Virus record (IMG/VR): IMGVR_UViG_3300031997_000577
Span: 1-37,160 of that record
Strand: one strand, 5' to 3'
DNA: 37,160 bases
DNA from: a virus
Shown here: piece after piece, positions 17,571 to 25,645 of the stretch
Position numbering within the stretch: position 1 is the first letter of the stretch
Layout of the letters: each line of letters starts with the position of its first letter
Notes under the pieces: generated by a model
Told to the model about the DNA's origin: nothing
The model's database searches: none
The model's input: only the letters and a program-made list of their open reading frames with translations
Translations under genes and position numbers: made by a program

Positions 17571-18262
17571 GGGAACATATTCTTCCTTGATTCAACGCTA
17601 AGATACTCATTGAATCTTTGACGTAATTTCTGAGCGTCCTGAAGAGTTGGGTCCGCCTGAGACCACGGAAGCATACCGCCCGTGTGCGAGACAGCCGTAA
17701 GTCTCCGTCTTTTTCTAGCTACGAACTCAAGAGCTTCTGCCGTACAGTACCAGACCATTAGTTTTTCAAAGCGGTCTGGAAGGGAGTCAAGAGTCCAGCG
17801 AGAAACACCTATGTACCAGACTTTGTCTCCTGCAGTCGTTGGAGGAGGAATCAAGAACAACTTGTTATCCTGAATTCTGAACATCCAGTCATGCGTATCC
17901 CGAACCTTTTTCTTTGCCAACGCATCGACAAATTCCTTATAAATTCCGGTCTCTACATCGTAAGGTCCGGGAGTAACGCCCGGAATGAAAACGTCAAAAT
18001 CCGTATCGAACAAATCCCCAAGAGTTGACCCACCACTCCAGTCACAAAACAAGACATCTTTAATTCCAGAAGCTAAAGAATAATCTGGCTGGTTTTTGAC
18101 AGTCGTGATGGAATATATATTCCAGTTAGATACAGATTCGCTGATTTTATCCAGACAGTCCTGCACCATCTGGGTAATATCATTATCAGCTATTTCGTCT
18201 TCTTTAGGATTACCTGACTCAGCCCTTGTCCGGCTCAGGACTACCGCTTCCCTCACTGGCAT
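17567..18262 (-). CDS. Head-tail connector (head completion/adaptor) protein
   Basis: I start this 231-residue protein at the ATG at 18262 because GAGGAGGAATCAA precedes it; a TTG ten codons further upstream has no such support. It overlaps the upstream gene by about 44 bases. The N-terminal half is helical (DITQMVQDCLDKISESV), the centre mixed (DWMFRIQDNKLFLIPPP), and a late helix (RFEKLMVWYCTAEALEFVARKR) resembles those of connector adaptor proteins. The assignment rests on its position directly before the gp10-like gene and on general similarity to gp6-like adaptors. Confidence 0.62.
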   Translation of the reverse strand: MPVREAVVLSRTRAESGNPKEDEIADNDITQMVQDCLDKISESVSNWNIYSITTVKNQPDYSLASGIKDVLFCDWSGGSTLGDLFDTDFDVFIPGVTPGPYDVETGIYKEFVDALAKKKVRDTHDWMFRIQDNKLFLIPPPTTAGDKVWYIGVSRWTLDSLPDRFEKLMVWYCTAEALEFVARKRRRLTAVSHTGGMLPWSQADPTLQDAQKLRQRFNEYLSVESRKNMFP

Positions 18263-18488
18263 TTGATTCCTCCTCGTCTTCGTCAGGAACAATGTCCTCT
18301 GCGTTAATTACCAAGACCTTCTCCCGAGCAAGTTTTGCCCTAAGTATATTTTCACTCTTTCCCGGTTTGACTTCAACTGCGTCTCCCAAAGCATTGTAAA
18401 AAATCTCAGGATTCTTCCCCTTGTTTGTCACTATCTCCTTGTAGTACTGAATCCTGTCTGTAAGAACAACACCATTTTTTTCTGTCAT
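18219..18488 (-). CDS. Small EIFYN-module protein (possible decoration or docking protein)
   Basis: The 89-residue product has PEIFYNALGDAVEVKPGK at residues 27-44. This matches the N-terminal modules of the two glycosyltransferases at the other end of the cassette (EIFYDRLNDPIVIPP and EIFYNRNHEPIVIRPGEK). The module reads as a short beta-hairpin ending in a Pro-Gly turn. The C-terminus is an acidic tail (EDIVPDEDEEESNASEGSG). A good ribosome binding site (AAGGAG) precedes the ATG. It may be the stand-alone form of a virion-binding module, such as a capsid decoration protein. That role is inference; its family is not recognised. Confidence 0.68.
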   Translation of the reverse strand: MTEKNGVVLTDRIQYYKEIVTNKGKNPEIFYNALGDAVEVKPGKSENILRAKLAREKVLVINAEDIVPDEDEEESNASEGSGSPEPDKG

Positions 18489-18537
18489 GATTACTCCTTC
18501 TTATAAGATGACCACAAATTTCTAAACATTTCCAGTC

Positions 18538-19623
18538 CTAAATAAACTCCGAAAGAAGCCTGTCTCTGCCAGATAAACAGGACTCAATTACCTCATTGGT
18601 AAGGGTCAGACCACATTTTGGACAATCTTTTGGGTTTATAGATATAATTTTCTCAAGATGCTCTTGGCTTCCCCACAACTTTATTAGCTCCGAAAAATTA
18701 TCGTACTTTCCAAGATTTAAAGTATTATCTCCTCTGCGGTCAGGACACAGGTAAAATACCTTATTTGCCGCAAATACACCCGTCAATGGTAGTACTGAAC
18801 ACCTCTCAAATCTGACAATCTTATCCCAATCTCTTCCAACTTTCTGAACAATCCCGTAGATATGAAAGTCAGGAGATTCAAGTTCAAGCCTAGCATCCTT
18901 AATGTATATTTCAGATATTTTCCTAACTCCGACTCCATACTTGTAATGAGGAAGCCACATAGGTCTGATATGAACCTCGTCAACACCTATGCGTTTTGCT
19001 ATGCTGCAAAAGGAGCGTATATCAGCATAGTTTAAATGATGAATAATAAACTTCATCGTGATTACCGGAGATTTTTCTTTTCCTCTTTCAGAAACAAGAG
19101 ATTGAATCCCATTTATAACTTTTTCAAGCGTCCCCAACGGAGCTTTCTTAATTTTCTGATATGTCGCTTCGGTAGCGGCATCAACGGTAACACCAACCCA
19201 AGAGGCTCGTAATAATAGCTCTCGTATCTTTTCATTGTTAAGAGAAGTTCCGTTTGTCTTTACTCCTATATGCTGTTCGTTCTTATATGCCGCAGCTAAA
19301 AATTCTTGTATTTTAGGATGTAGTAAAGGTTCTCCTCCAGAAAGAGTAATATTTTTAACCCCCCACTCTGAGAGGTTATTAGGAAGAGAAATGAAAATAC
19401 CGTCAGGAATCGATGTTGGAGAGTTATTTCTAAAATCTCTATTCTTGCACCACATGCAGTTGACATTGCAGTTGTTTGTTGGGTCAACTGTAACAGAAAG
19501 AGGTGGAGGAAGTTCTTTACTATCTCCTCTCATCCAGACAAGAACTTTTTCAGCATGTTCTTTTTCGGCAAGAATCCTCATACTATTAAAACTATGATAA
19601 TTATATGTCCATTCTTTCCACAT
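18538..19623 (-). CDS. Radical SAM enzyme with C-terminal Cys cluster
   Basis: The 361-residue protein has a canonical CX3CX2C cluster site at C52, C56 and C59 (NNCNVNCMWCKN) and SGGEP at 95-99. A strand motif (HIGVKTNGTSL) follows and a late cysteine group (FYLCPDRRGD, then DCPKCG) resembles SPASM or twitch auxiliary clusters. It would use S-adenosylmethionine to start radical chemistry on a peptide, sugar or other substrate. It lies at the end of the glycan cassette, so a sugar or a phosphoglycan could be the target. It is clearly different in sequence from the radical SAM enzyme in the tail tip region. The ATG has GAAGGAG upstream. Confidence 0.88.
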   Translation of the reverse strand: MWKEWTYNYHSFNSMRILAEKEHAEKVLVWMRGDSKELPPPLSVTVDPTNNCNVNCMWCKNRDFRNNSPTSIPDGIFISLPNNLSEWGVKNITLSGGEPLLHPKIQEFLAAAYKNEQHIGVKTNGTSLNNEKIRELLLRASWVGVTVDAATEATYQKIKKAPLGTLEKVINGIQSLVSERGKEKSPVITMKFIIHHLNYADIRSFCSIAKRIGVDEVHIRPMWLPHYKYGVGVRKISEIYIKDARLELESPDFHIYGIVQKVGRDWDKIVRFERCSVLPLTGVFAANKVFYLCPDRRGDNTLNLGKYDNFSELIKLWGSQEHLEKIISINPKDCPKCGLTLTNEVIESCLSGRDRLLSEFI

Positions 19624-19635
19624 TAGAATTCTCCT

Positions 19636-19890
19636 TCACTTCAAATTTTTCTTTGTTCTATCAGCTGATTGTGCTGCTGTGTATTTCAACTTTATAGCGT
19701 CAGTTCCAGAAATACCTGCAATTAAGATACAAGCTATCCAAGTTGATTTATCTACCAGACTTGTCAGTAGAGGCATATCAAGACTTGCTATTTTTACAAG
19801 ATACAAAGAACCAAAGTTCAGAACTGCCCACCCAATAGCAACCCGAACTCTACGACTCCATTTTCTGCCATTTCCTGCTTCTTCGTTCAT
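19636..19890 (-). CDS. Two-span small membrane protein
   Basis: I start at the ATG at 19890, which has GAGGAGA five to six bases upstream; an earlier start four codons upstream lacks that support. The 84-residue product has a basic N-terminus (GRKWSRRVR), one hydrophobic segment (VAIGWAVLNFGSLYLVKIA), a short loop and a second segment (TWIACILIAGISGTDAI), then a basic tail. Two membrane spans and this size would fit a holin, but the gene is within the glycan cassette and overlaps the sulfatase-fold gene, so a membrane anchor or flippase-like accessory is equally possible. Confidence 0.65.
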   Translation of the reverse strand: MNEEAGNGRKWSRRVRVAIGWAVLNFGSLYLVKIASLDMPLLTSLVDKSTWIACILIAGISGTDAIKLKYTAAQSADRTKKNLK

Positions 19891-21085
19891 GTGTCTCCTC
19901 AAACTCTTTATTCAATTTTCTAAAGTTTTCCAACTCCAAATTAACGCACCCAAATGTCTTAATATCCCCTCCCTCTTGCGGGTCCGTTTCAAGGTCGTAT
20001 AGTTCTTCTGCTTCGTCGTTTGTTAAAATATACTTATACTCTCCAGCCAAAATTGCTTTTTTTCTTGTGAAGTTAAATAATGCTAAGAAAGATGCAGGCT
20101 CAAGATTTTCCCAAATCTTATCTGTCCAAACCTCACTGACAATAAAGTCATGTGATTTATCAGATAGCAGATTTATTCCATCTCCATACGACTCAACGTC
20201 AAGAATAGTTGGAGCTATATCGATAAGAGAAACTAATTTTTCACTGGTTGCAGCAACCCGTCCGGGATAGTAGACAGCAAGAGGAACGCTTATGACAGAC
20301 TCGTAAAGGCTATAGGAATGCGCTCCCCACCCCTTGTCCCACAGCTCCTCTCCGTGGTCAGATGTAAATATGACCATCGTATCATCTAAATATCCGTACT
20401 CCTCAAGGAATACGAAGATTTTCCCAAGCTTCATATCGTACTGAAACGCAGCTTCTCCGTAATAATGAATGGCTTCTCTTCGCAGAGTGACATCGGCAGC
20501 CGGAGACGAAGATGTCTTGTATGAATTGAAAGACCCTTCTTTCTGTCTTGGAATCAAATCCTTATGCTTGTTTCGCCTTTCCCACGCGCCATAAGATTCA
20601 TGCGTGTCAAAGTCTTGAGAATAAAAGAAAAAAGGAGGCTCTTCTTTAAGTGACTGAACAGTATCCATGAATTCTTTTTCCTCAAGATATATCCAGTCTC
20701 TGGCCTTAAAAGAGTCAAATCCGTCATTAAGTTTGAAGGTATCAATCAGAAACCCCCCACCCGTCCGGGCAACCGTCTTGTACCCCCTTCTGTGCAGAGC
20801 AGAAGCCAGACTAAGTCCTTCGTGAATCTTGGGAGAATAAAACTCAGGATGATTCTTCATTATTGAAAATATCTCATTGCGGGACAAGTCCTGAACTCCA
20901 AGAGTTCTTGGGTACATTCCCCAAAGCAAGGACATATTTGAAGCCAAGGTCCACGGAGCAGCTGTGTAAGAATTAAGAAATTTAGTGCATTTTTTATCGA
21001 TAAAATCGTTAAGAAACGGCATGCAATCACTATTGTATGCAGTATCCGAGCGAAGAGAATCAGCGACGATAAGTATTACGTTCAT
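19850..21085 (-). CDS. Sulfatase-fold (alkaline phosphatase superfamily) hydrolase or transferase, Thr in nucleophile position
   Basis: The 411-residue protein opens with NVILIVADSLRSDT, the first metal-binding strand of sulfatases. The nucleophile region reads APWTLASNMSLLWGMYPRTLGV where sulfatases have CxPSR, so a threonine replaces the formylglycine cysteine. FTSDHGEELWDKGWGAHS supplies the second Asp-His metal set. Threonine nucleophiles are typical of phosphoglycerol and phosphoethanolamine transferases and phosphodiesterases in this superfamily, so phosphate-ester chemistry is more likely than sulfate removal. No signal peptide or membrane segment is visible, so it is probably cytoplasmic. 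In this cassette it may edit a phosphoalcohol-modified glycan. Substrate is unknown. Confidence 0.82.
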   Translation of the reverse strand: MNVILIVADSLRSDTAYNSDCMPFLNDFIDKKCTKFLNSYTAAPWTLASNMSLLWGMYPRTLGVQDLSRNEIFSIMKNHPEFYSPKIHEGLSLASALHRRGYKTVARTGGGFLIDTFKLNDGFDSFKARDWIYLEEKEFMDTVQSLKEEPPFFFYSQDFDTHESYGAWERRNKHKDLIPRQKEGSFNSYKTSSSPAADVTLRREAIHYYGEAAFQYDMKLGKIFVFLEEYGYLDDTMVIFTSDHGEELWDKGWGAHSYSLYESVISVPLAVYYPGRVAATSEKLVSLIDIAPTILDVESYGDGINLLSDKSHDFIVSEVWTDKIWENLEPASFLALFNFTRKKAILAGEYKYILTNDEAEELYDLETDPQEGGDIKTFGCVNLELENFRKLNKEFEETHERRSRKWQKMES

Positions 21086-21330
21086 TTTTTGCTATAGTCC
21101 TTATATTGCGGGACCACAGGATAACAATGCCCTCCGTTTATAATGGTAGACATCATCTCATCGTACTCCTGAACCAGCGCATTTCTCTGAAGATTCAATC
21201 CATCTATTTTTCTTTTCGCTACAGCTACAGTATGGTCATCGGCTTTGGGGTCGTGTGCAACCTCTTCCTGATGCCATAGTTTAAGATTTACTATTGCAAG
21301 TTTGTCAATAAGACTGCCCGGAGTTTCCAT
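21082..21330 (-). CDS. DUF4254-like small protein
   Basis: The 82-residue product (start chosen at the ATG at 21330, seven bases after AGGAG; an ATG two codons upstream is too close to it) reads LIDKLAIVNLKLWHQEEVA, then KRKIDGLNLQRNALVQEYDEMM. That matches my recollection of DUF4254: a leading helix with N..LWH.E and a second helix with IDxLNxxRN. DUF4254 genes are often found in glycosyltransferase loci, but their function is not known. It overlaps the sulfatase-fold start by ATGA and follows the methyltransferase directly. I infer that it belongs to the glycan pathway. Confidence 0.68.
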   Translation of the reverse strand: METPGSLIDKLAIVNLKLWHQEEVAHDPKADDHTVAVAKRKIDGLNLQRNALVQEYDEMMSTIINGGHCYPVVPQYKDYSKK

Positions 21331-21332
21331 AG

Positions 21333-21869
21333 TCATTCTCCTATAACAATACCAATGCCATGATTTGCAAACCCTTTCTTTGCATGAATGGTTACAAACG
21401 ATTTACCGTCCATCCCCTGTTTCTTTGTAGTAAGTTCGTTCCAAAACTTTTCAACTTCGTATTTTTGATTGAAAATGTCATGAAGAGCGACAATACCAGT
21501 AACGTATGGAGAGTAAATTTCATAATCTTTTTTAACCGATTCGTATGTATGACAAGCGTCTATAAAAAGAAGGTCTATTCTTCGTACCTTCAATATCAGT
21601 TTCAATTGCTCTAACGTCTTTGGGTCATGCGTATCCCCAAGTATATCTGGAGTAGACTTTTCAGCAGAACTATCAATCCCAATGCAAGTAGCACCAAGAC
21701 CGAACTCATAGAAAATTCGTTGCTTGTTCTCGTACACACCAAGTTCAACAACAACAGGATTTGTTATCTGTTGCTGTATAAAATAGCTTTCTACAAAATT
21801 TAAAAACAAGAACCACTCAGAAGGGTTTTGCCATGGGATAGGATAAATTTCAAATACTTTTTTATTCAT
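21333..21869 (-). CDS. SAM-dependent methyltransferase, CmcI / cephalosporin-hydroxylase-like
   Basis: The 178-residue protein has NPVVVELGVYENKQ (motif I, SAM binding), a CIGIDSS strand end, LLFIDACHTYESVKKDYEIY and a GIVALHDIF strand. The D-x-x-HTYE-x-V-x-x-D signature is characteristic of class I methyltransferases related to CmcI and Methyltransf_24. Family members methylate sugars and natural products. It lies between the LicD-like gene and the DUF4254-like gene with overlapping ends, so a glycan hydroxyl is the likely substrate. At 178 residues it is somewhat short but contains the complete core. Confidence 0.82.
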   Translation of the reverse strand: MNKKVFEIYPIPWQNPSEWFLFLNFVESYFIQQQITNPVVVELGVYENKQRIFYEFGLGATCIGIDSSAEKSTPDILGDTHDPKTLEQLKLILKVRRIDLLFIDACHTYESVKKDYEIYSPYVTGIVALHDIFNQKYEVEKFWNELTTKKQGMDGKSFVTIHAKKGFANHGIGIVIGE

Positions 21870-22470
21870 TTGACCACTCGCTCATATATCCCCCATGAAG
21901 AATAGGACAATGATATCTCCAATCAGCATAATTACTAGGAGTCCTCCAATCTGGACCAAAAAAGACATCCAACCAAGCTTCGGGTGGACTTGGTACTTTG
22001 AACATCTCTCCAGCAAATGGTACAGTTGTAAATTCTTTTAGAATATTTACGGGGTACTCTGTATGCGTTTCATAACACTTCCATGTTTTCCCCATTCTCC
22101 GATTATAAAAGAACAAATCTTTTTGTCTATAATGGCACTGAATCTCAAAAGGAAGTACAAGAGTATCTCCATCAAAATGCGTCTTTAACCACAAGATACG
22201 TCCGTTTCTAATTTCCTGACCCGTAAAATGGGCTTCGTCGTATAACGGACCTAGTTCATAAAGAATATGCTCCATACTATCTTCTGACATTACTCCAAGG
22301 TCGATATCCTTATCGTATTCAATAAGCCTTCCATCCCGAATAAGACCAAGCAGAGTTCCTGCCATAAGAAAAACTTCTTCACCAATAGAATCAAGACGCT
22401 GCTTCAAAAGAACAAACTCATCCACAACACGGTTCATTCCTATTTTAGAAAATCCAAGTTCTTGGCTCAT
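21862..22470 (-). CDS. LicD-family nucleotidyl/phosphotransferase-like protein
   Basis: The 202-residue protein has FLMAGTLLGLIRDGRLIEYD followed by KDIDLGVM, the conserved LicD/fukutin motif (GTLLG.xR.G....D.DID). LicD proteins transfer phosphocholine or related phosphoalcohols from CDP-linked donors onto glycans. The C-terminal half includes a second characteristic part (VNILKEFTTVPFAGEMFKVP, then WRTPSNYADW). The gene immediately upstream encodes a cytidylyltransferase that could make the CDP donor, and the two overlap by four bases. This pairing strongly suggests decoration of a glycan with a phosphoalcohol such as phosphoglycerol. Confidence 0.85.
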   Translation of the reverse strand: MSQELGFSKIGMNRVVDEFVLLKQRLDSIGEEVFLMAGTLLGLIRDGRLIEYDKDIDLGVMSEDSMEHILYELGPLYDEAHFTGQEIRNGRILWLKTHFDGDTLVLPFEIQCHYRQKDLFFYNRRMGKTWKCYETHTEYPVNILKEFTTVPFAGEMFKVPSPPEAWLDVFFGPDWRTPSNYADWRYHCPILHGGYMSEWSNE

Positions 22471-22853
22471 ACGATATGCCCTTTTATTTCAGTAGTCGAA
22501 ACATTAGGAGTTCTGGGTAAGTAAACAACTTCACAACATGATTTCAAAAAATCGAACTTTCCGGACCAGTCATCTCCGATAACAAAAACAGATATCCCCA
22601 ACCGTAGAATATCATTATATTTTTGCTCCCACTCATATTCCGGTATAACTTCATCAACATAACGAATTGCTTCCAGTACATTTTTACGGTCCTCGTAAGA
22701 AAAATAAGAGAGCTTATTCTTCTCTAGCCTATTGAACTCATCCAAGGATAGCGCAACAGTCAAGTGGTCTCCGAGTTCTTTAGCTCTTCGCAAAAAGTTT
22801 ATATGCCCATAATGAAGTATGTCAAAGGTTCCATAAGTTATGACTTTTCGCAT
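22467..22853 (-). CDS. Glycerol-3-phosphate cytidylyltransferase-like nucleotidyltransferase
   Basis: A compact 128-residue nucleotidyltransferase with GTFDILHYGHINFLRRAK at about 8-25. The HxGH motif and the GTFD element are signatures of cytidylyltransferases of the TagD/GCT type; the C-terminal RTPNVSTTEIK corresponds to the RTxGISTT-like end of that family. These enzymes make CDP-glycerol from CTP and glycerol-3-phosphate; other CDP-alcohols are possible. Length matches GCT (~130). Its product would feed the adjacent LicD-like enzyme. The ATG has AGGAGTTGTT upstream and overlaps the end of the giant glycosyltransferase. Confidence 0.88.
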   Translation of the reverse strand: MRKVITYGTFDILHYGHINFLRRAKELGDHLTVALSLDEFNRLEKNKLSYFSYEDRKNVLEAIRYVDEVIPEYEWEQKYNDILRLGISVFVIGDDWSGKFDFLKSCCEVVYLPRTPNVSTTEIKGHIV

Positions 22854-25645
22854 AACAACTCCTTTGCTTTGGCTAGAACAACCTCGACTGGTATCCCACT
22901 CAGGCAGGGAGGGATTTTCCTATTCTCTTTAGACCTATGGTCTGCTCCGTCAATACATTTGACGCTATAATCGCAACCAAGCGTTTTACCATCAATTGGG
23001 CATGGAATCTGTACAATTTCCATGGAAGGGAACATTTTCTGGAAGACGCTTCCCCCCCTATACCCAAAAATGGCTATTGTAGGCACCCCCAAGGCTCCCC
23101 CTGCGTTAGAAAAGGCCGAGTCCAAGGAAATGACCACATCTGCCACAGACATCAATTTAAGGGCTTCTGTGAAGGAATACTTGTATGTCAGACCTGATTT
23201 TTCATCCAGTATTTTAAGGCACACTCCCGGAAGCTCTTTTAGCTTGTTTATCAGAGCCGTCATACCGGGCCAAGTCTTCAACAGGTTTGTCGTCTCCTTA
23301 GCTATGGCGATTTTCCTAATTCCATCTTCTACGCCCCATTCTTTATTTGCCCAATCCGTGGCAGCTTCGTCCACCTTAATCGTAGGATGAGTTTCGTCCC
23401 CGAAAATACTTATGTAATTCAGATAAATCTGGTCTCTGGGAGTTACAATTCTACCGTACTTTTGCATCTCAATAAGTTCAAACTTATAATCAATGTCAGT
23501 ACAGTCAATCTTCATATCCGCCTGAAGATTTTCCCAATCGTCCGTCTGAACTGTGTCAATAAATTTGTTAAAGGCATAGGCTTCTTTGAACGCTTTGGGA
23601 ACAACATATGTTATTTCGCAGGTAGGGAACTTTTTCTTTACAACCTCAGCGATAACCGACATAAATATATGGTCCCCAAGGCCACCCATCCAGCGTCTTA
23701 TCGCAAGATGAAATGTCCCCTTGGAAATTATAAATTCGCTCATACGGTAAAGACTCGCTCCCGTGTCTATTATATTTTTCTTTATCTTTCCCAGTGCCTG
23801 ACTCTCATGTGGATGGATTCCCCACTTCTCTTGGTACAGCCGGATGTTAGTGACCCAATGGATATCCCTTGATTTTATTTCTTCCTCATTCGTCTTAATG
23901 ACTCCACCCAGAACATGATAGAACAAGGCTGCCCCAGTCCTGCAAAACTTCTTCCCCGCCAACCGAATCCGTAACGTATAGTCGTTATCTTCAATATATC
24001 TCGGCTTGAATCTCTCATCAAACATACCCACAACCTCAACGCACTCTCTTGAAAAAAGAGTAGCCGAGTACGCACCCGGAGGTATGTCCGTTACGATTTC
24101 CATGCTCTTCTGTGGAGTCTGACTATCTATGAACCACGGGGCGCACTGTGCCGTTGTAGCAAATACTCCGTACACATCATTATTGTTCTCAAGAAAATCT
24201 ACAAGTTTGTCTATGCAGTCAAACCGGAGAGTGATGTCATTATTTACAAGAAGAAAGTGGTCGTAATCCCCGGCAAGAAACTTTTTTAGACCTATGTTCT
24301 GTGCAGCCGCAACACCCGTTCTCTTAGACTCGTAATCAATCCCCTGCGCTTTCAACCACTCAGGTGTCCCGTCCGTACTCGCATTATCCACTACGAATAC
24401 ATCGTAGTCGTTCCATGCTCGGATAGAAGTCAGAGCTTTTTTAGTCATCTCCAGAAGGTTGTATGTCAGCATGCAAACAAGAACTTTTTTAGGCTTTGTA
24501 AGATGCTTTTCTATTAAAGCTATAACATCATCCGCCTTAATATCTTTAAGACAACGAGTATATTCTTTATCTGCTTTTTCTTGGTAAGATGAACCGTCTA
24601 TACAATCAAGAGTCCACCAACACGGACCAATCCCAAGAGGGCAAGACCCTTGAATAAAATCAGCCTTCTCATAATCTTCACAATACATCTTACCGTCCGT
24701 ATGCCCAAACAGAGCAACGGTTCTCTTTTTCAATGCTCCTGCAATATGAAACGCTGCCGAATCCGGAGCTACGATTACATCACATTCATTGATAATAGCC
24801 GCCATCTCTCTGACGGTAAATTTATATGCCCAATCCTTGTTCGTACAAAACTTGTCTAAAAAATTTATTACTGAAATCTTTTCGTCTAGTTGTATGACAG
24901 AATACTTATTTTTTATTTTATCTATTAACTCTTGCGTTTGCGGGACCGTCCGTGTTTTGCAACTAGACTCGGTCTGAAATCCAATAAGGGGTCTTGGTAA
25001 TTTATTACAGATAGTTTTTGCCCAAGCTTTTTCATCCTCCGTAACAGCCCACACAGGATTTCTATCAAATAAGAAAAGACCAAGATTCTCTAAAATAACC
25101 TCGTTCCTATTTCTGTATCCATAACGTCTGTCAGCAGCTTTCTCCCTCCATTTCAGCTCCAGACCGTTTACATCGAGAACTGAATCAAACATAATCTTAA
25201 CATCGGTTGGAACTTCGTATAAAACTCCACCCGGTTCTATGTATGGATTATTTTCCCAGACGCTCTTAAATTTTTCGTTGGCAGCTACATAAATCTTTAC
25301 TCTTCCTTCATACACTATTTTATATGCTTTTGGGATAACGGTTATCATCACGCTATCCCCAAGTTTGTCTATCTTTGAAGCATCAATAAGAATTGAAATC
25401 TTATCTTTTTCACGGAACAATTCTTCTGTCAGTCTATGCGCGTTCCAAAGCTCCGGAGAAACAAAATATGTTTTTATATCCGCATCACTCAAAAACTGGT
25501 CAAACATTTTTTCTCCGGGACGAATGACAATAGGTTCGTGATTCCTATTATAAAATATCTCCGAAGACTTACTGCTATTAACCCATAATTTACCTTTTGG
25601 CAACCTAAAACCTCCTCCACCCTTTTGAAGCATCATATCTTCCAT
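22838..25645 (-). CDS. Triple glycosyltransferase fusion: EIFYN module + GT9 + GT2 + GT9
   Basis: This 935-residue protein holds three glycosyltransferase units. Residues 29-44 repeat the EIFYN...PIVI.PG module. Residues ~65-380 form a GT9/heptosyltransferase-like unit (IVAPDSAAFHIAGALKKRTV). Residues ~385-645 form a GT2 unit (VLVCMLTYN, VVDNASTDGTPEWL, LLVNNDITL and a RYIEDNDYTLRIRLAG acceptor-side motif). Residues ~655-935 form a second GT9-like unit (RRWMGGLGDHIFMSVIAEV, then VVISLDSAFSNAGGALGVPT). The middle unit probably uses a nucleotide sugar with a DxD-type site. Making a multi-sugar chain in one polypeptide would be efficient. The first ATG is used here, but starts three or four codons later are also possible. 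Confidence 0.85.
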   Translation of the reverse strand: MEDMMLQKGGGGFRLPKGKLWVNSSKSSEIFYNRNHEPIVIRPGEKMFDQFLSDADIKTYFVSPELWNAHRLTEELFREKDKISILIDASKIDKLGDSVMITVIPKAYKIVYEGRVKIYVAANEKFKSVWENNPYIEPGGVLYEVPTDVKIMFDSVLDVNGLELKWREKAADRRYGYRNRNEVILENLGLFLFDRNPVWAVTEDEKAWAKTICNKLPRPLIGFQTESSCKTRTVPQTQELIDKIKNKYSVIQLDEKISVINFLDKFCTNKDWAYKFTVREMAAIINECDVIVAPDSAAFHIAGALKKRTVALFGHTDGKMYCEDYEKADFIQGSCPLGIGPCWWTLDCIDGSSYQEKADKEYTRCLKDIKADDVIALIEKHLTKPKKVLVCMLTYNLLEMTKKALTSIRAWNDYDVFVVDNASTDGTPEWLKAQGIDYESKRTGVAAAQNIGLKKFLAGDYDHFLLVNNDITLRFDCIDKLVDFLENNNDVYGVFATTAQCAPWFIDSQTPQKSMEIVTDIPPGAYSATLFSRECVEVVGMFDERFKPRYIEDNDYTLRIRLAGKKFCRTGAALFYHVLGGVIKTNEEEIKSRDIHWVTNIRLYQEKWGIHPHESQALGKIKKNIIDTGASLYRMSEFIISKGTFHLAIRRWMGGLGDHIFMSVIAEVVKKKFPTCEITYVVPKAFKEAYAFNKFIDTVQTDDWENLQADMKIDCTDIDYKFELIEMQKYGRIVTPRDQIYLNYISIFGDETHPTIKVDEAATDWANKEWGVEDGIRKIAIAKETTNLLKTWPGMTALINKLKELPGVCLKILDEKSGLTYKYSFTEALKLMSVADVVISLDSAFSNAGGALGVPTIAIFGYRGGSVFQKMFPSMEIVQIPCPIDGKTLGCDYSVKCIDGADHRSKENRKIPPCLSGIPVEVVLAKAKELLCEKS

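Noticed and set aside
19850-21085. Classical FGly arylsulfatase with the radical SAM gene as its maturase
   Set aside because: The nucleophile position holds Thr, not Cys or Ser of CxPSR/SxPSR, so there is nothing to convert to formylglycine.
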